Source: an uncultured Ruminococcus sp.
GTDB taxonomy: Bacteria; Bacillota; Clostridia; Oscillospirales; Ruminococcaceae
Direction of reading: 5' to 3'
Length of the DNA stretch: 20,200 nt
Assembly (NCBI GenBank): GCA_900545285.1
Contig: UQYK01000033.1
Location: 1 to 20,200, forward strand
The notes under the pieces are model-generated. The model was not told the origin of the DNA. It made no database searches and saw only the letters and a program-made list of their open reading frames with translations. Below, one piece after another: positions 1-7,817 of this stretch; within the stretch, counting starts at the first letter, position 1; each line of letters starts with the position of its first letter. The position numbers and the translations under genes were made by a program.

Positions 1-2
1 TC

Positions 3-55
3 TGACGAAAAATTTGACGACGCATCTGTCGCACAATCTTTGTGCGGTATTGCCT
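3..55 (+). repeat. Dispersed short repeat, copy A, upstream of the galactose operon
   Basis: This stretch matches, in inverted orientation, a second copy at 20124-20187. The last 19 nt (37-55, TCTTTGTGCGGTATTGCCT) are identical in both copies. The first 14 nt (3-16, TGACGAAAAATTTG) match 12 of 14. The centre differs in sequence and length (53 nt here, 64 nt in the other copy). This copy can fold a perfect 7-bp hairpin, CGCACAA/TTGTGCG with loop TCT (30-46), preceded by a small CGAC/GTCG stem (18-31). No U-run follows, so it does not look like a plain terminator. It lies about 50 bp upstream of the galactose promoter and points toward that operon. Function is unknown; it could be a REP/MITE-like element or a leader/regulatory module. 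Confidence 0.7.
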
Positions 56-96
56 AAACCTTCTTGAATTGTGTTGGAATTTATATCTTTTGTACA

Positions 97-120
97 GAAT
101 AATGTATTCCTTTTGGGAAT
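97..120. promoter_or_regulatory. Possible operator: three alternating GAAT/ATTCC/GGAAT half-sites over the gal promoter
   Basis: GAAT (97-100), ATTCC (106-110) and GGAAT (116-120) form two overlapping inverted repeats with half-sites about 10 bp apart. The ATTCC-TTTTG-GGAAT pair overlaps the position expected for the -35 box of the galactose promoter, where the -35 itself is poor. That layout suits binding of a regulator, but no regulator gene is adjacent to this operon in the window. Assignment is inference from symmetry and position only. Confidence 0.3.
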
Positions 121-135
121 GCCCTGTGCTATGAT
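107..135 (+). promoter_or_regulatory. Probable sigma-A promoter of the galactose operon
   Basis: A TATGAT -10 box at 130-135 lies about 60 bp upstream of the first gene. The hexamer 17 bp further upstream (107-112, TTCCTT) is a weak -35, which suggests an activator-dependent or otherwise regulated promoter. Transcription would begin near 142 and give a leader of roughly 55 nt ending in a strong AAGGAGG site at 183-189. The leader holds a direct repeat of AAACAGG (about 149-155 and 168-174). Confidence 0.4.
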
Positions 136-197
136 ATAGATGTCAACAAAACAGGGACCAGAACGAAAACAGGTTCCGATTCAAGGAGGTTTTTCTT

Positions 198-1625
198 ATG
201 TTAAAAAACAGCACACAACCCGCCGGCGGCGGAAACGTCATGTATCCCGGGAAAGTTCCGGGGAAAGTCAAGTATACCTTTGCATTTGGTGCATTGGGCA
301 AGGACATGATCTATGGCATGATCGCAACGTTCTCCATGATCTATTTCACCGACATCATTAAGGTTGCACCGGCATTTATCGGCATCATGTTCTTTGCCGC
401 AAAAATCTGGGACGCCTTCAACGATCTGTTTATGGGAATGCTGGTGGACAACACCAGAAGCCGTTTTGGAAAGTTTGTCCCGTGGCTGGCTGTCGGAACA
501 CTGATCAACGCATTTGTTTTTATCATTTTGTTCACCGACTTCCATCTGAGCGGCATCGGACTTTGTGTATTTGCTGCCGTTGCCTATATCCTCTGGGGCA
601 TGACCTATACCATTATGGATATTCCGTATTGGTCTATCGTTCCGAATCTGACTTCAGATCCTCATGAGAGAGAAAAGGTTTCTGTACTGCCCCGTATTTT
701 TGCCAGCATCGGTCAGTCTCTGATCATCGCCGGATTTGGTGTACAGATCATCAAGGGACTGGGCGGCGGTTATACAGGATATCACCGTTTTGCACTGATC
801 ATTGCCGCAACCTTTATCTTTACCATTGCAGTTACCGTCATCAATCTGCCGAAAAAGCAGGTGGGCAAAAAGGCAGAAAAGGTTTCTTTCAAGGACATCT
901 TCTCCATCATCAAGAGAAATGACCAGCTTCGCTGGGCAGTGGCTCTGATCCTTCTGTACAACGTGGGAATCCAGCTCATTATGGGTGTTGCAACCTACTA
1001 TTTCGCTTATGTCTGCAACAACAGCGGTATGCTCTCTGCATTTATGATCAGCGCCTCCATTGCAGAAGTGGTTGGTCTGATTATCTTCCCGAAGGTCACC
1101 AAGATGCTCTCCAGAAAGAAGGCATTCCTGCTGGCATGTATTCTTCCGGCAATCGGCCTGATGATCCTGCTGCTCACCGGTATTTTTGCACCGCAGAACA
1201 TTGTGCTCACTGTCATTGCAGGCGTGATCGTCAAGACTGGTACTGGTCTGGAACTGGGCTGTGCAACAGTCTTTCTGGCAGACGTGGTGGACTACGGCGA
1301 ATATAAGCTGGGCGTTCGGAATGAGGGTGTCGTATTCTCCCTCCAGACACTGATCGTGAAGCTGACCGCTGCATTTACCTCTCTGTCCATCGGCTTTGCA
1401 CTGGACCTGACCGGATATGTACCGAACCAGATCCAGTCCTTCGCAACCCAGAACTCCATTCGTGTGCTGATGTGTGTCATTCCGGCAGTGGGAATGCTGC
1501 TGGCATATGTGGTATACCGCAAGAAGTATAAGCTGAACGATGCGTATATGAAAAAGGTGGTTTCCGCCATTTCCAGTCCCCAGACTGAATTGACATCCGA
1601 AAAGACGACAGAGGAGGCAGCATGA
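198..1625 (+). CDS. GPH-family sugar:cation symporter (galactose/galactoside uptake)
   Basis: This 475-residue polytopic membrane protein of the glycoside-pentoside-hexuronide (MelB-like) family imports a sugar with a coupling cation. The whole length is hydrophobic with about 12 predicted membrane segments. The family's cytoplasmic loop motif is visible near residues 70-95 (FNDLFMGMLVDNTRSRFGKF), with the characteristic Asp, Arg and GKF residues after helix 2. A second conserved stretch, VADVVDYGEYKLG-like, lies around residue 365 (LADVVDYGEYKLGVRNEG). The start is set by AAGGAGG at 183-189, 8 nt before the ATG. It is the first gene of the operon, and its stop overlaps the galK start (ATGA). 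The adjacent Leloir genes make galactose or a galactoside the likely substrate, but specificity cannot be read from the sequence. Function in the family is confident; substrate is inferred. Confidence 0.88.
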   Translation: MLKNSTQPAGGGNVMYPGKVPGKVKYTFAFGALGKDMIYGMIATFSMIYFTDIIKVAPAFIGIMFFAAKIWDAFNDLFMGMLVDNTRSRFGKFVPWLAVGTLINAFVFIILFTDFHLSGIGLCVFAAVAYILWGMTYTIMDIPYWSIVPNLTSDPHEREKVSVLPRIFASIGQSLIIAGFGVQIIKGLGGGYTGYHRFALIIAATFIFTIAVTVINLPKKQVGKKAEKVSFKDIFSIIKRNDQLRWAVALILLYNVGIQLIMGVATYYFAYVCNNSGMLSAFMISASIAEVVGLIIFPKVTKMLSRKKAFLLACILPAIGLMILLLTGIFAPQNIVLTVIAGVIVKTGTGLELGCATVFLADVVDYGEYKLGVRNEGVVFSLQTLIVKLTAAFTSLSIGFALDLTGYVPNQIQSFATQNSIRVLMCVIPAVGMLLAYVVYRKKYKLNDAYMKKVVSAISSPQTELTSEKTTEEAA

Positions 1626-2911
1626 CCATGAAACTGAAACAATTTCAGGCAGACCTGACCGCAGGAAAATATGATGAAAAATTTTGCAAACTCTACGGCA
1701 GCTCCGATGCCGTACTTGCTGCACAGCGTGCACGCTATTTGCAGGCGGCAGAGAACTTTTCCCGCCTGTATCCGGAACGGGAGGAGATCGCCGTATTTTC
1801 TGCACCTGGCAGAACCGAGATCGGCGGAAACCACACCGACCACCAGCACGGCTGTGTTCTGGCTGCCTCTGTTGATCTGGACGTCATTGCCATTGTGGCA
1901 TTTCACGACGAGCATGTGATTCGGCTGCAATCTGCCGGGTATCCGCAGGATTATGTGGATTTGTGTGACCTCACGGTACAGCCGGAGGAAAAGGGAAAGT
2001 CCGCTGCACTGATTCGCGGTGTGGTTTCCAGATTTCAGGAAATGGGCGTTGCTGTAGGTGGCTTTGATGCTTATACCACCTCCAATGTCCTGAGTGGCAG
2101 CGGGCTCTCGTCCTCGGCAGCCTTTGAGGTACTCATCGGCACCATTATCGACCAGCACTATCATGCAGGTGCTGCCGGAGCAGTAGAAATTGCCAAAATC
2201 GGACAGTATGCGGAAAATCGGTACTTCGGAAAAAAGAGCGGACTGATGGATCAGATGGTAAGCTCTGTAGGTGGATTTGTGTTCATTGATTTTGAGGACA
2301 CGGACAACCCGAAAATCGAAAAACTGTCCTGTCAGTTTGAAGATGCCGGCTATATGCTTTGTATCACAGATACCAAGGGCAGCCATGCAGATTTAACAGA
2401 TGACTATGTTTCCATTCCGGCGGAGATGAATCTGGTGGCTGCACAATTCGGAAAAAATCATCTGCGGGAAGTGGACGAGAAAGCGTTCCTGCAGGCACTT
2501 CCGAAATTGCGGACTGCCTGTTCCGACCGTGCTATTTTGCGTGCTGCCCATTTCTACGGGGATAACCGGCGTGCAGCCGAGGAGGCAAAGGCACTGTCCA
2601 GCAATGATTTTCCGCGGTTTCTGAAACTGGTGAAAGAATCCGGAGATTCCTCTGCGAAATGGCTCCAAAATCTCTACTCTTGCAGCAAACCGGCAGAGCA
2701 GGGCATTACGCTGGGACTCTGGGCGAGCGAGCAGATTCTCGGAGATGCAGGCGTTTCCAGAGTGCACGGCGGAGGATTTGCCGGAACCATTCAGGCATTT
2801 GTGCCGGTGCACATGGCGAAAGATTACTGCGAAAAAATGGATCAGTTGTTCGGGGAGGGCAGCTGCCAGATCCTTCAGATCCGGAACATTGGCGGTATGC
2901 AGTTTGATTGA
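1622..2911 (+). CDS. galK: Galactokinase
   Basis: This cytoplasmic GHMP-family kinase (429 residues) phosphorylates alpha-D-galactose with ATP to galactose-1-phosphate, the first committed Leloir step. The galactokinase signature is at residues 62-73 (PGRTEIGGNHTDH; classic form GRTNLIGEHTDY). The ATP-binding GHMP motif is at 159-167 (GSGLSSSAA). The segment KKSGLMDQMVSS carries the catalytic Asp region around residue 207. The third motif GGGFAG is near 383-388. The ATG overlaps the transporter stop codon as ATGA. The AGGAGG at 1612-1617 is only 4 nt from it and 10 nt from a second ATG at 1628, so translation may begin at either (429 or 427 residues). The overlap suggests translational coupling. 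Confidence 0.93.
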   Translation: MTMKLKQFQADLTAGKYDEKFCKLYGSSDAVLAAQRARYLQAAENFSRLYPEREEIAVFSAPGRTEIGGNHTDHQHGCVLAASVDLDVIAIVAFHDEHVIRLQSAGYPQDYVDLCDLTVQPEEKGKSAALIRGVVSRFQEMGVAVGGFDAYTTSNVLSGSGLSSSAAFEVLIGTIIDQHYHAGAAGAVEIAKIGQYAENRYFGKKSGLMDQMVSSVGGFVFIDFEDTDNPKIEKLSCQFEDAGYMLCITDTKGSHADLTDDYVSIPAEMNLVAAQFGKNHLREVDEKAFLQALPKLRTACSDRAILRAAHFYGDNRRAAEEAKALSSNDFPRFLKLVKESGDSSAKWLQNLYSCSKPAEQGITLGLWASEQILGDAGVSRVHGGGFAGTIQAFVPVHMAKDYCEKMDQLFGEGSCQILQIRNIGGMQFD

Positions 2912-2930
2912 GAAAGGGGATATGTATTAC

Positions 2931-3983
2931 ATGAAACAAGTACAGATTTCAGAATTTGAATTAACTTCCAGTGGGCAGATGGCACATTTCTACCGCATTG
3001 AGAATGCCTCCGGTGCAAGCGTGACACTTTGTGATTACGGTGCTTCGGTGATTTCCCTGCTGGTGCCGGATCGGCAGAAGCAGTTGCGGGACGTGGTGCT
3101 GGGTTATGCCCATGTGAAAGGCTATGAAACCGGCGCAGAATATTTTGGCGAAACTGTTGGAAGATGCTGCAACCGTATCTGTCACGGACAGTTTGTCCTG
3201 AACGGTCAGCAGATACAGCTGAACTGCAACGAAGGAAAAAACCATTTGCACGGCGGTTACCGCAGCTTGAGCCGGCGTATCTGGCAGGCGGAATGCAGCG
3301 GGAACAGCGTTGCTTTCACCACAGAGAGTCCGGACGGCGAGGAACATTATCCGGGAAATTTGCAGGTGACTGTTACCTATACCTTTGACGATACCAATAC
3401 TCTGATCATTGCCTATGACGCAGTTTGTGATAAAGATACGATCTGCAACCTGACAAACCACAGCTATTTCAATCTGGACGGACACCAAAGCGGAACACTG
3501 GCGCATCATATGCTGAAACTTTTTGCGGATTCCTACATTCCCATTGACCGGACTTCCATTCCGTTAGGGGAAATCGCACCGGTTGCAGGAACACCCTTTG
3601 ACTTTCGGGCATACAAGCCGATTCCGGCAGCATTTCAGGAGGATTGCGTGCAGATTCAGAACGCAGCTGGGTTAGATCATAGTTTTGCCGTTCGTTCCGA
3701 TGCACCGATTCAGGCGGAGGCATACAGCACAGAGAGCGGAATCCGGCTCACCTGCAAAACAACGCAGCCCGCCATTCATGTGTATACTGCCAATTTCGTA
3801 GAAATTCCGGCGGATTTGGGAAAAGACGGCTGTGCTTACGGAAAACGAAGTGCCTTTTGTCTGGAAACGCAGAATTTTCCGGACGCCATCAATCATCCCA
3901 ATTTTCCCTCGCCGATTTTGCGTGCAAATACCCCGTACCGGCAGGAAACACAGTTCCATTTTTCACAGAAAGGAGAAGCATAA
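2931..3983 (+). CDS. galM: Aldose 1-epimerase (mutarotase)
   Basis: This protein interconverts the beta and alpha anomers of galactose so that galactokinase receives the alpha form. It has 350 residues, the usual length for GalM. Visible family features are an N-terminal beta-sandwich segment (CDYGASVISLLVPD), His105 in NHLHGG, the catalytic His177 in NLTNHSYFNL and the catalytic Glu312 in FCLETQNFPDAINHP. No signal peptide is present, so it should act in the cytoplasm. The ATG at 2931 is preferred over an in-frame ATG at 2922, because the AAAGGGG site (2913-2919) is 2 nt from the latter and 11 nt from the former. It starts 19 bp after galK and ends 1 nt before the galE ATG. Confidence 0.92.
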   Translation: MKQVQISEFELTSSGQMAHFYRIENASGASVTLCDYGASVISLLVPDRQKQLRDVVLGYAHVKGYETGAEYFGETVGRCCNRICHGQFVLNGQQIQLNCNEGKNHLHGGYRSLSRRIWQAECSGNSVAFTTESPDGEEHYPGNLQVTVTYTFDDTNTLIIAYDAVCDKDTICNLTNHSYFNLDGHQSGTLAHHMLKLFADSYIPIDRTSIPLGEIAPVAGTPFDFRAYKPIPAAFQEDCVQIQNAAGLDHSFAVRSDAPIQAEAYSTESGIRLTCKTTQPAIHVYTANFVEIPADLGKDGCAYGKRSAFCLETQNFPDAINHPNFPSPILRANTPYRQETQFHFSQKGEA

Positions 3984-3984
3984 T

Positions 3985-4974
3985 ATGCGTATTTTAGTCT
4001 TAGGAGGAGCCGGATACATCGGTTCGCATACCGCACTGGAGTTGGTAAGAGCTGGTCACGAGGTCATTGTCGCAGACAATCTGGTGACAGGGCACCGCAG
4101 CGCTGTTCCCAAGCAGGCGAAATTCTATGAGGGCGACATCCGGGATGCTGCCTTTTTGGATAAGCTGTTCGATGCGGAAAAAATCGATGCCGTGATTCAC
4201 TTTGCAGCATTTTCGCTGGTGGGAGAAAGTGTTGCCAATCCGCTGAAATACTATAACAATAACCTTTGCGGAACAGAGGTACTCCTTGAGGCAATGGTAC
4301 GCCATGGCTTGGACAAGATCGTCTTTTCCTCCACTGCCGCTACCTACGGCGAGCCGGAGAATATTCCGATTCTGGAGAGCGACCGGACTTGTCCCACAAA
4401 CCCCTACGGGGAAACCAAACTTGCCATGGAGAAGATGTTCCACTGGACTGCCAAAGCACATGGCCTGCGGTATGTTTCTCTGCGGTATTTCAATGCCTGC
4501 GGTGCGGATGCCAGCGGTACCATCGGAGAGGCACACGATCCGGAAAGCCACCTGATCCCGCTGATTCTGCAAGTCCCCAACGACAAACGGGATGCCATTT
4601 CCATCTATGGTACGGACTACGACACACCGGACGGCACTTGCATTCGGGACTACATCCATGTAACCGATCTGGCACAGGCACACATTCTTGCGGTACAGTA
4701 TCTGATGCAGGGCGGTGAGAGCAACATCTTCAATCTGGGAAACGGAATCGGGTATTCTGTCCGTGAGGTAATTGAAACCGCACGCAAGGTGACCGAACAT
4801 CCCATTCCGGCAGTAGAAACCCCACGCCGTGCCGGCGACCCTGCCAGACTGGTGGCATCCAGTGAAAAGGCAAAGCGTGTGCTGGGCTGGAATCCGGTGC
4901 ACGATAGTCTGGAGGAGATCATTTCCAGTGCGTGGAATTGGCATAAGCACCACCCCAATGGATACGAGGAGTGA
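3985..4974 (+). CDS. galE: UDP-glucose 4-epimerase
   Basis: This NAD-dependent extended short-chain dehydrogenase converts UDP-galactose to UDP-glucose, regenerating the co-substrate for GalT. It also supplies UDP-galactose for surface glycans. It has 329 residues, typical for GalE. It opens with the Rossmann motif GGAGYIGS at residues 7-14. The catalytic Ser/Thr lies in FSSTAATYG (about 116-117), and the YxxxK pair is Tyr141 and Lys145 (NPYGETK). The C-terminal GDPARLVASSEKAKRVLGW segment is characteristic of the family. The start is supported by GAAAGGAGAAG at 3968-3977. The ATG follows the galM stop by 1 nt. Confidence 0.95.
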   Translation: MRILVLGGAGYIGSHTALELVRAGHEVIVADNLVTGHRSAVPKQAKFYEGDIRDAAFLDKLFDAEKIDAVIHFAAFSLVGESVANPLKYYNNNLCGTEVLLEAMVRHGLDKIVFSSTAATYGEPENIPILESDRTCPTNPYGETKLAMEKMFHWTAKAHGLRYVSLRYFNACGADASGTIGEAHDPESHLIPLILQVPNDKRDAISIYGTDYDTPDGTCIRDYIHVTDLAQAHILAVQYLMQGGESNIFNLGNGIGYSVREVIETARKVTEHPIPAVETPRRAGDPARLVASSEKAKRVLGWNPVHDSLEEIISSAWNWHKHHPNGYEE

Positions 4975-4979
4975 GACAG

Positions 4980-5030
4980 ATAAATTGCGATGCAATTCAA
5001 AAGCTGATGGATTACGGTTTGTAAAACGAT
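4980..5030 (+). other. galT: Disrupted 5' end of galT: in-frame sequence with a TAA stop and no ATG
   Basis: The galT frame continues upstream of 5031 with codons reading NCDAIQKLMDYGL, then TAA (5022-5024), then NDL running into IQPEDRY. From memory of class II GalT proteins, their N-termini commonly read like DAIQKLVDYGL-K-xxLIxPEDR, so this looks like genuine coding sequence with a Lys codon (AAA) changed to TAA. No ATG is available in this frame upstream. A GAGGAG at 4966-4971 sits 8 nt before an ATA codon at 4980, where the ancestral start may have been. Sequencing error, a real nonsense mutation, or use of a later start are all possible. Confidence 0.6.
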
Positions 5031-6479
5031 TTGATCCAACCGGAAGATCGCTATGTGGTACAGAATCAGTACATGGAGGTTTTTCAGCTGAACGATTGGC
5101 AGACCAGCGGAGAAGCATCTTCGGAAACAGAGATTGATGCGATTTTGCAGCCGCTGATCGACTACGCCTGTGCACAGCATCTCATTCCGGATACCGGTGC
5201 CTCACGGGATTTGTTTGATACCAGGCTTATGGGCGTGTTGACGCCTATGCCCAGAGAGGTGATGGCATCTTTTCGGAAGCACTACGCTGTATCATCGGAA
5301 GCAGCAACGGGCTGGTACTATGCGTTTAGCCAGAACCTGAATTATGTGCGTCGAGGCAGAATTGCAAAGGATTTGAAGTGGACATATGCTTCCGAATACG
5401 GCACACTGGACATTACGATCAATCGTTCCAAGCCGGAGAAAGATCCCAGGGACATTGCCGCAGCAAAATCTGCCAAGGCATCTGCATATCCCAAGTGCCA
5501 GCTGTGTCCGGAAAATGCAGGGTTTGCCGGCAACTTGAAACAACCGGCAAGGCAAAATCTGCGTCCGGTTTCGCTGCAAATTCAGGGAGAACCGTGGCAG
5601 CTGCAATATTCGCCCTATGGGTATTACCACGAGCACTGCATTGTGTTCAACGAAAAGCATACAGCAATGAAGATCGATGCGGCAGTGCTTGAGAAACTGT
5701 TTGATGTGCTGGATATTTTGCCCCACTATTTCATTGGCTCGAATGCAGATCTGCCCATTGTGGGCGGTTCGATTCTCAGTCATGAGCATTTTCAGGGCGG
5801 CAACTATACCTTTGCCATGGCAAAAGCACCGATTGAAAAATACTATGTGCTCCCTCAGTTTCCGGATGTTCAGGTGGGCATTGTAAAATGGCCCATGTCT
5901 GTGATACGGCTGCAGGCATCAAATCGGAGCATGCTCGCTGCGGCTTGCAGCAAGATTCTGGGAAAGTGGCGTACCTATAGCGATGCAAGTGTGCAGATAT
6001 TGGATTCCACTGATGGTGTGCCGCACAATACCATCACACCGATCGCCAGAATGCATGGCAGTACCTATGAGTGTGATCTGGTTCTGCGAAACAATCGCAC
6101 TACGGAAGAACGTCCGCTGGGACTATTCCACCCCAATCCGTCGTTGCACCACATCAAAAAGGAAAACATCGGCCTGATCGAGGTCATGGGGCTTGCAGTG
6201 CTGCCCTCACGTCTTGCAGTGGAACTGGATGCTGTGAGAACGGCAATGCTTTCTGGTGCAGATTTGACGGCGAATCCGCTGACCGCATCACATGCTGACT
6301 GGGCTGTTTCCATTTTGAAACAGCATCCGGAATTTTCAGCAGAAAATGCATGGGATATCTTGCACACAGAAGTGGGGAAGGTGTTCGAGCAGGTTTTGTT
6401 AGATGCTGGTGTATTCCGGAGAAGTGAGACAGGCAAAGCAGCCTTCGTGCGATTTATGGAATCGTTGTGGGAAGAATAA
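5031..6479 (+). CDS. galT: Galactose-1-phosphate uridylyltransferase, class II (start uncertain)
   Basis: This enzyme transfers UMP between UDP-glucose and galactose-1-phosphate, giving UDP-galactose and glucose-1-phosphate, and so closes the Leloir cycle. The Firmicutes class II type lacks the HPH motif of E. coli GalT. Here the HEHFQGG segment at residues 251-257 is the recognisable active-site region, and NADLPIVGGSILSHEHF precedes it. The open frame after the upstream TAA allows 482 residues from a TTG at 5031. The next ATG is at 5073. Neither has a visible Shine-Dalgarno site, and the region before 5031 looks like lost N-terminus. The rest of the frame is intact to a TAA at 6477-6479. 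It is the last gene of the operon, 57 nt after galE. Whether the protein is made at normal levels is uncertain. Confidence 0.85.
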   Translation: MIQPEDRYVVQNQYMEVFQLNDWQTSGEASSETEIDAILQPLIDYACAQHLIPDTGASRDLFDTRLMGVLTPMPREVMASFRKHYAVSSEAATGWYYAFSQNLNYVRRGRIAKDLKWTYASEYGTLDITINRSKPEKDPRDIAAAKSAKASAYPKCQLCPENAGFAGNLKQPARQNLRPVSLQIQGEPWQLQYSPYGYYHEHCIVFNEKHTAMKIDAAVLEKLFDVLDILPHYFIGSNADLPIVGGSILSHEHFQGGNYTFAMAKAPIEKYYVLPQFPDVQVGIVKWPMSVIRLQASNRSMLAAACSKILGKWRTYSDASVQILDSTDGVPHNTITPIARMHGSTYECDLVLRNNRTTEERPLGLFHPNPSLHHIKKENIGLIEVMGLAVLPSRLAVELDAVRTAMLSGADLTANPLTASHADWAVSILKQHPEFSAENAWDILHTEVGKVFEQVLLDAGVFRRSETGKAAFVRFMESLWEE

Positions 6480-6608
6480 ACGAAAACGTATCAAAATGGA
6501 AGATGTGTGTGAAAAAATCCTATTTTTGATTGTGTCATACTTGATTTGACAATCTATCACGAAATAAACTCTAATGTAATACGTTGCCTTTTGGAACGTT
6601 TTATAAAA

Positions 6609-6643
6609 AATCCCCTTATCGGCATTCTGCGGATAAGGGGATT
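6609..6643. terminator. Bidirectional terminator between the gal operon and the lacI-type gene
   Basis: A perfect 12-bp stem, AATCCCCTTATC/GATAAGGGGATT, has an 11-nt loop. On the + strand it is followed by GCTTTTATTTT, and on the - strand by TTTTTTATAAAA. It therefore can end both the galactose operon and the convergent regulator gene, whose stop codon is 5 bp away. Confidence 0.88.
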
Positions 6644-6647
6644 GCTT

Positions 6648-7673
6648 TTATTTTGTAGTTTCTCTGCGGATCAGAACTGGTGTAAGCACCTTGTGAATCG
6701 GTGCGGCAAGCGGCTTGGGTCTGCGTTTTTTTCGTTCGCTGATTTGCAGTGAAAGCAGTTTTACTGCCTCCTGTGCGATTTTGTCCATTTGTTGGCCAAC
6801 TGTGGTAATGGGAAAAATCGCCTCTCTGGAAACGGGAGAGTTGTCGAAACCAACGATTTTATATCGTTCCGGCAATGTGCCATATTTTCGTATAATAAGA
6901 TTGAGCAGAATGTTGGCGTGGGTGTCATTGGGCATAAAGATTCCCACATTTTTTTCGGGATAAATTTCTTCGATCTCCTGCAAAAACTTTGTGATCTCTG
7001 CACTATTTTCTTCAAAGCTGGCACCAAAATCCCGAATCATGATGCGATGTTCCAACCCGTTTGTTTCGCAAAAATCCTGAAATCCCTGAATTCGTCCGTA
7101 AGCTGGAATGGTATTTGGAAAATCTGCATTTGCATGGATCAGAATGTCGCAGCTGCTTTTGGCGAGAACGGTTGCCGCCTGCACGCCACCCATGTAGTTG
7201 TCTGTATTGACACTGCACACATGTTCGTCTTCCCGCTCAATGGTAACAATGGGAATATGGTATTCTGCCAGTTCTTCGGAGGCAAGTGTGTGGCTTAAAA
7301 TAATCAGGCCCTCTGTCTTATAGGCGAGAAGCTCCTGAATATATCGCCGCTCTACATCGGCATCCTCGTTCCCTGCAAATACGATGAATTTATAACCGTA
7401 TTCCTCATAAGTAGAAATAATGTGATCCAGCATATCCGAATAATAGTGCATGTATAAATTGGGAATGATCACGCCAACCATTTCTGTTTTGCCGTTTGCC
7501 ATGACTCTTGCCAGTTTATTTTCCTTATAGTCCAGCACCTCTAAGGCATTTGCGATCTTTTCCTGATTTTTCACAGTGATGGAGTCCGGATTATTAAAAT
7601 ATCGGGAGATCGTTGTTTTGGAAAAGCCGGTGTATGCTGCAATATCTGCAAAGGTTACATTTTTTTTCGCCAT
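6648..7673 (-). CDS. LacI-family transcriptional regulator of the sucrose/fructoside operon
   Basis: This DNA-binding regulator (341 residues) probably represses the divergent transport and hydrolase operon and releases on binding a sugar or sugar phosphate. The N-terminal helix-turn-helix and hinge occupy residues 1-60 (VTFADIAAYTGFSKTTISRYFNN, with the LacI-type hinge region LARVMANGKTEMVGVIIP after it). The rest is a periplasmic-binding-protein-like effector domain. The start at 7673 lies 8 nt after AGGAGG (7687-7682). A nearer ATG at 7680 is only 1 nt from that site and out of frame. The gene is transcribed away from the operon, from a promoter at 7728-7700. The intergenic region holds palindromes of the LacI-family type, supporting local control. 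The effector is not identifiable from sequence. Confidence 0.9.
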   Translation of the reverse strand: MAKKNVTFADIAAYTGFSKTTISRYFNNPDSITVKNQEKIANALEVLDYKENKLARVMANGKTEMVGVIIPNLYMHYYSDMLDHIISTYEEYGYKFIVFAGNEDADVERRYIQELLAYKTEGLIILSHTLASEELAEYHIPIVTIEREDEHVCSVNTDNYMGGVQAATVLAKSSCDILIHANADFPNTIPAYGRIQGFQDFCETNGLEHRIMIRDFGASFEENSAEITKFLQEIEEIYPEKNVGIFMPNDTHANILLNLIIRKYGTLPERYKIVGFDNSPVSREAIFPITTVGQQMDKIAQEAVKLLSLQISERKKRRPKPLAAPIHKVLTPVLIRRETTK

Positions 7674-7699
7674 TTTTCATGCCTCCTGTTTCTCTCTTC

Positions 7700-7728
7700 A
7701 TTATAGCACACAACGGTTTTTGAATCAA
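7700..7728 (-). promoter_or_regulatory. Sigma-A promoter of the lacI-type gene
   Basis: On the - strand, TTGATT (7728-7723) and TATAAT (7705-7700) are separated by exactly 17 bp. Transcription would start near 7693, giving a leader of about 20 nt before the regulator's ATG. The palindrome at 7743-7758 lies just upstream, so the regulator may influence its own synthesis. Confidence 0.75.
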
Positions 7729-7742
7729 TAAAAGAATTAGTA

Positions 7743-7758
7743 AAGTAACCAGTTTTGT
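7743..7758. promoter_or_regulatory. Candidate LacI-type operator O3 (imperfect)
   Basis: AAGTAACCAGTTTTGT keeps the left half of the perfect palindrome at 7857-7872 and part of the right half. It sits 15 bp upstream of the regulator's -35 box and about 80 bp from O2. That spacing would allow DNA looping or autoregulation. The call rests on similarity to the perfect site. Confidence 0.55.
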
Positions 7759-7766
7759 AGAATTGC

Positions 7767-7780
7767 ACAAAACGTTTTCA
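7767..7780. promoter_or_regulatory. Possible cre-like (CcpA) site or additional LacI-family palindrome
   Basis: ACAAAACGTTTTCA contains the 10-bp perfect palindrome AAAACGTTTT with a central CG. It matches the Firmicutes catabolite-responsive element pattern (TGAAAACGTTTTCA-like) except at the first two bases. It lies upstream of the operon's -35 box. Carbon catabolite control would be expected for a sucrose operon, but no CcpA gene is in the window. Confidence 0.4.
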
Positions 7781-7817
7781 GGATTTTTAGAAATTGCCAC
7801 AAAAATCAGAAAAAATC

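Noticed and set aside
30..46. Hairpin CGCACAA/TTGTGCG as a terminator of an upstream gene
   Set aside because: It is not followed by a T-run and belongs to the repeated element also found at the other end of the window.
654..2386. Overlapping - strand open frames opposite the transporter and galK
   Set aside because: They are antisense shadows with no ribosome binding site and low-quality composition.
2745..2930. Upstream extension of galM into galK
   Set aside because: The extension overlaps the galK C-terminus in another frame; the GalM homology begins at the ATG at 2931.
3832..3984. Upstream extension of galE into galM
   Set aside because: The Rossmann fold begins directly at the ATG at 3985, which has its own ribosome binding site.
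6526..6552. GATTGT/ACAATC inverted repeat after galT as a separate terminator
   Set aside because: The stem is only 6 bp with a long loop and no T-run; the strong hairpin at 6609-6643 serves this role.
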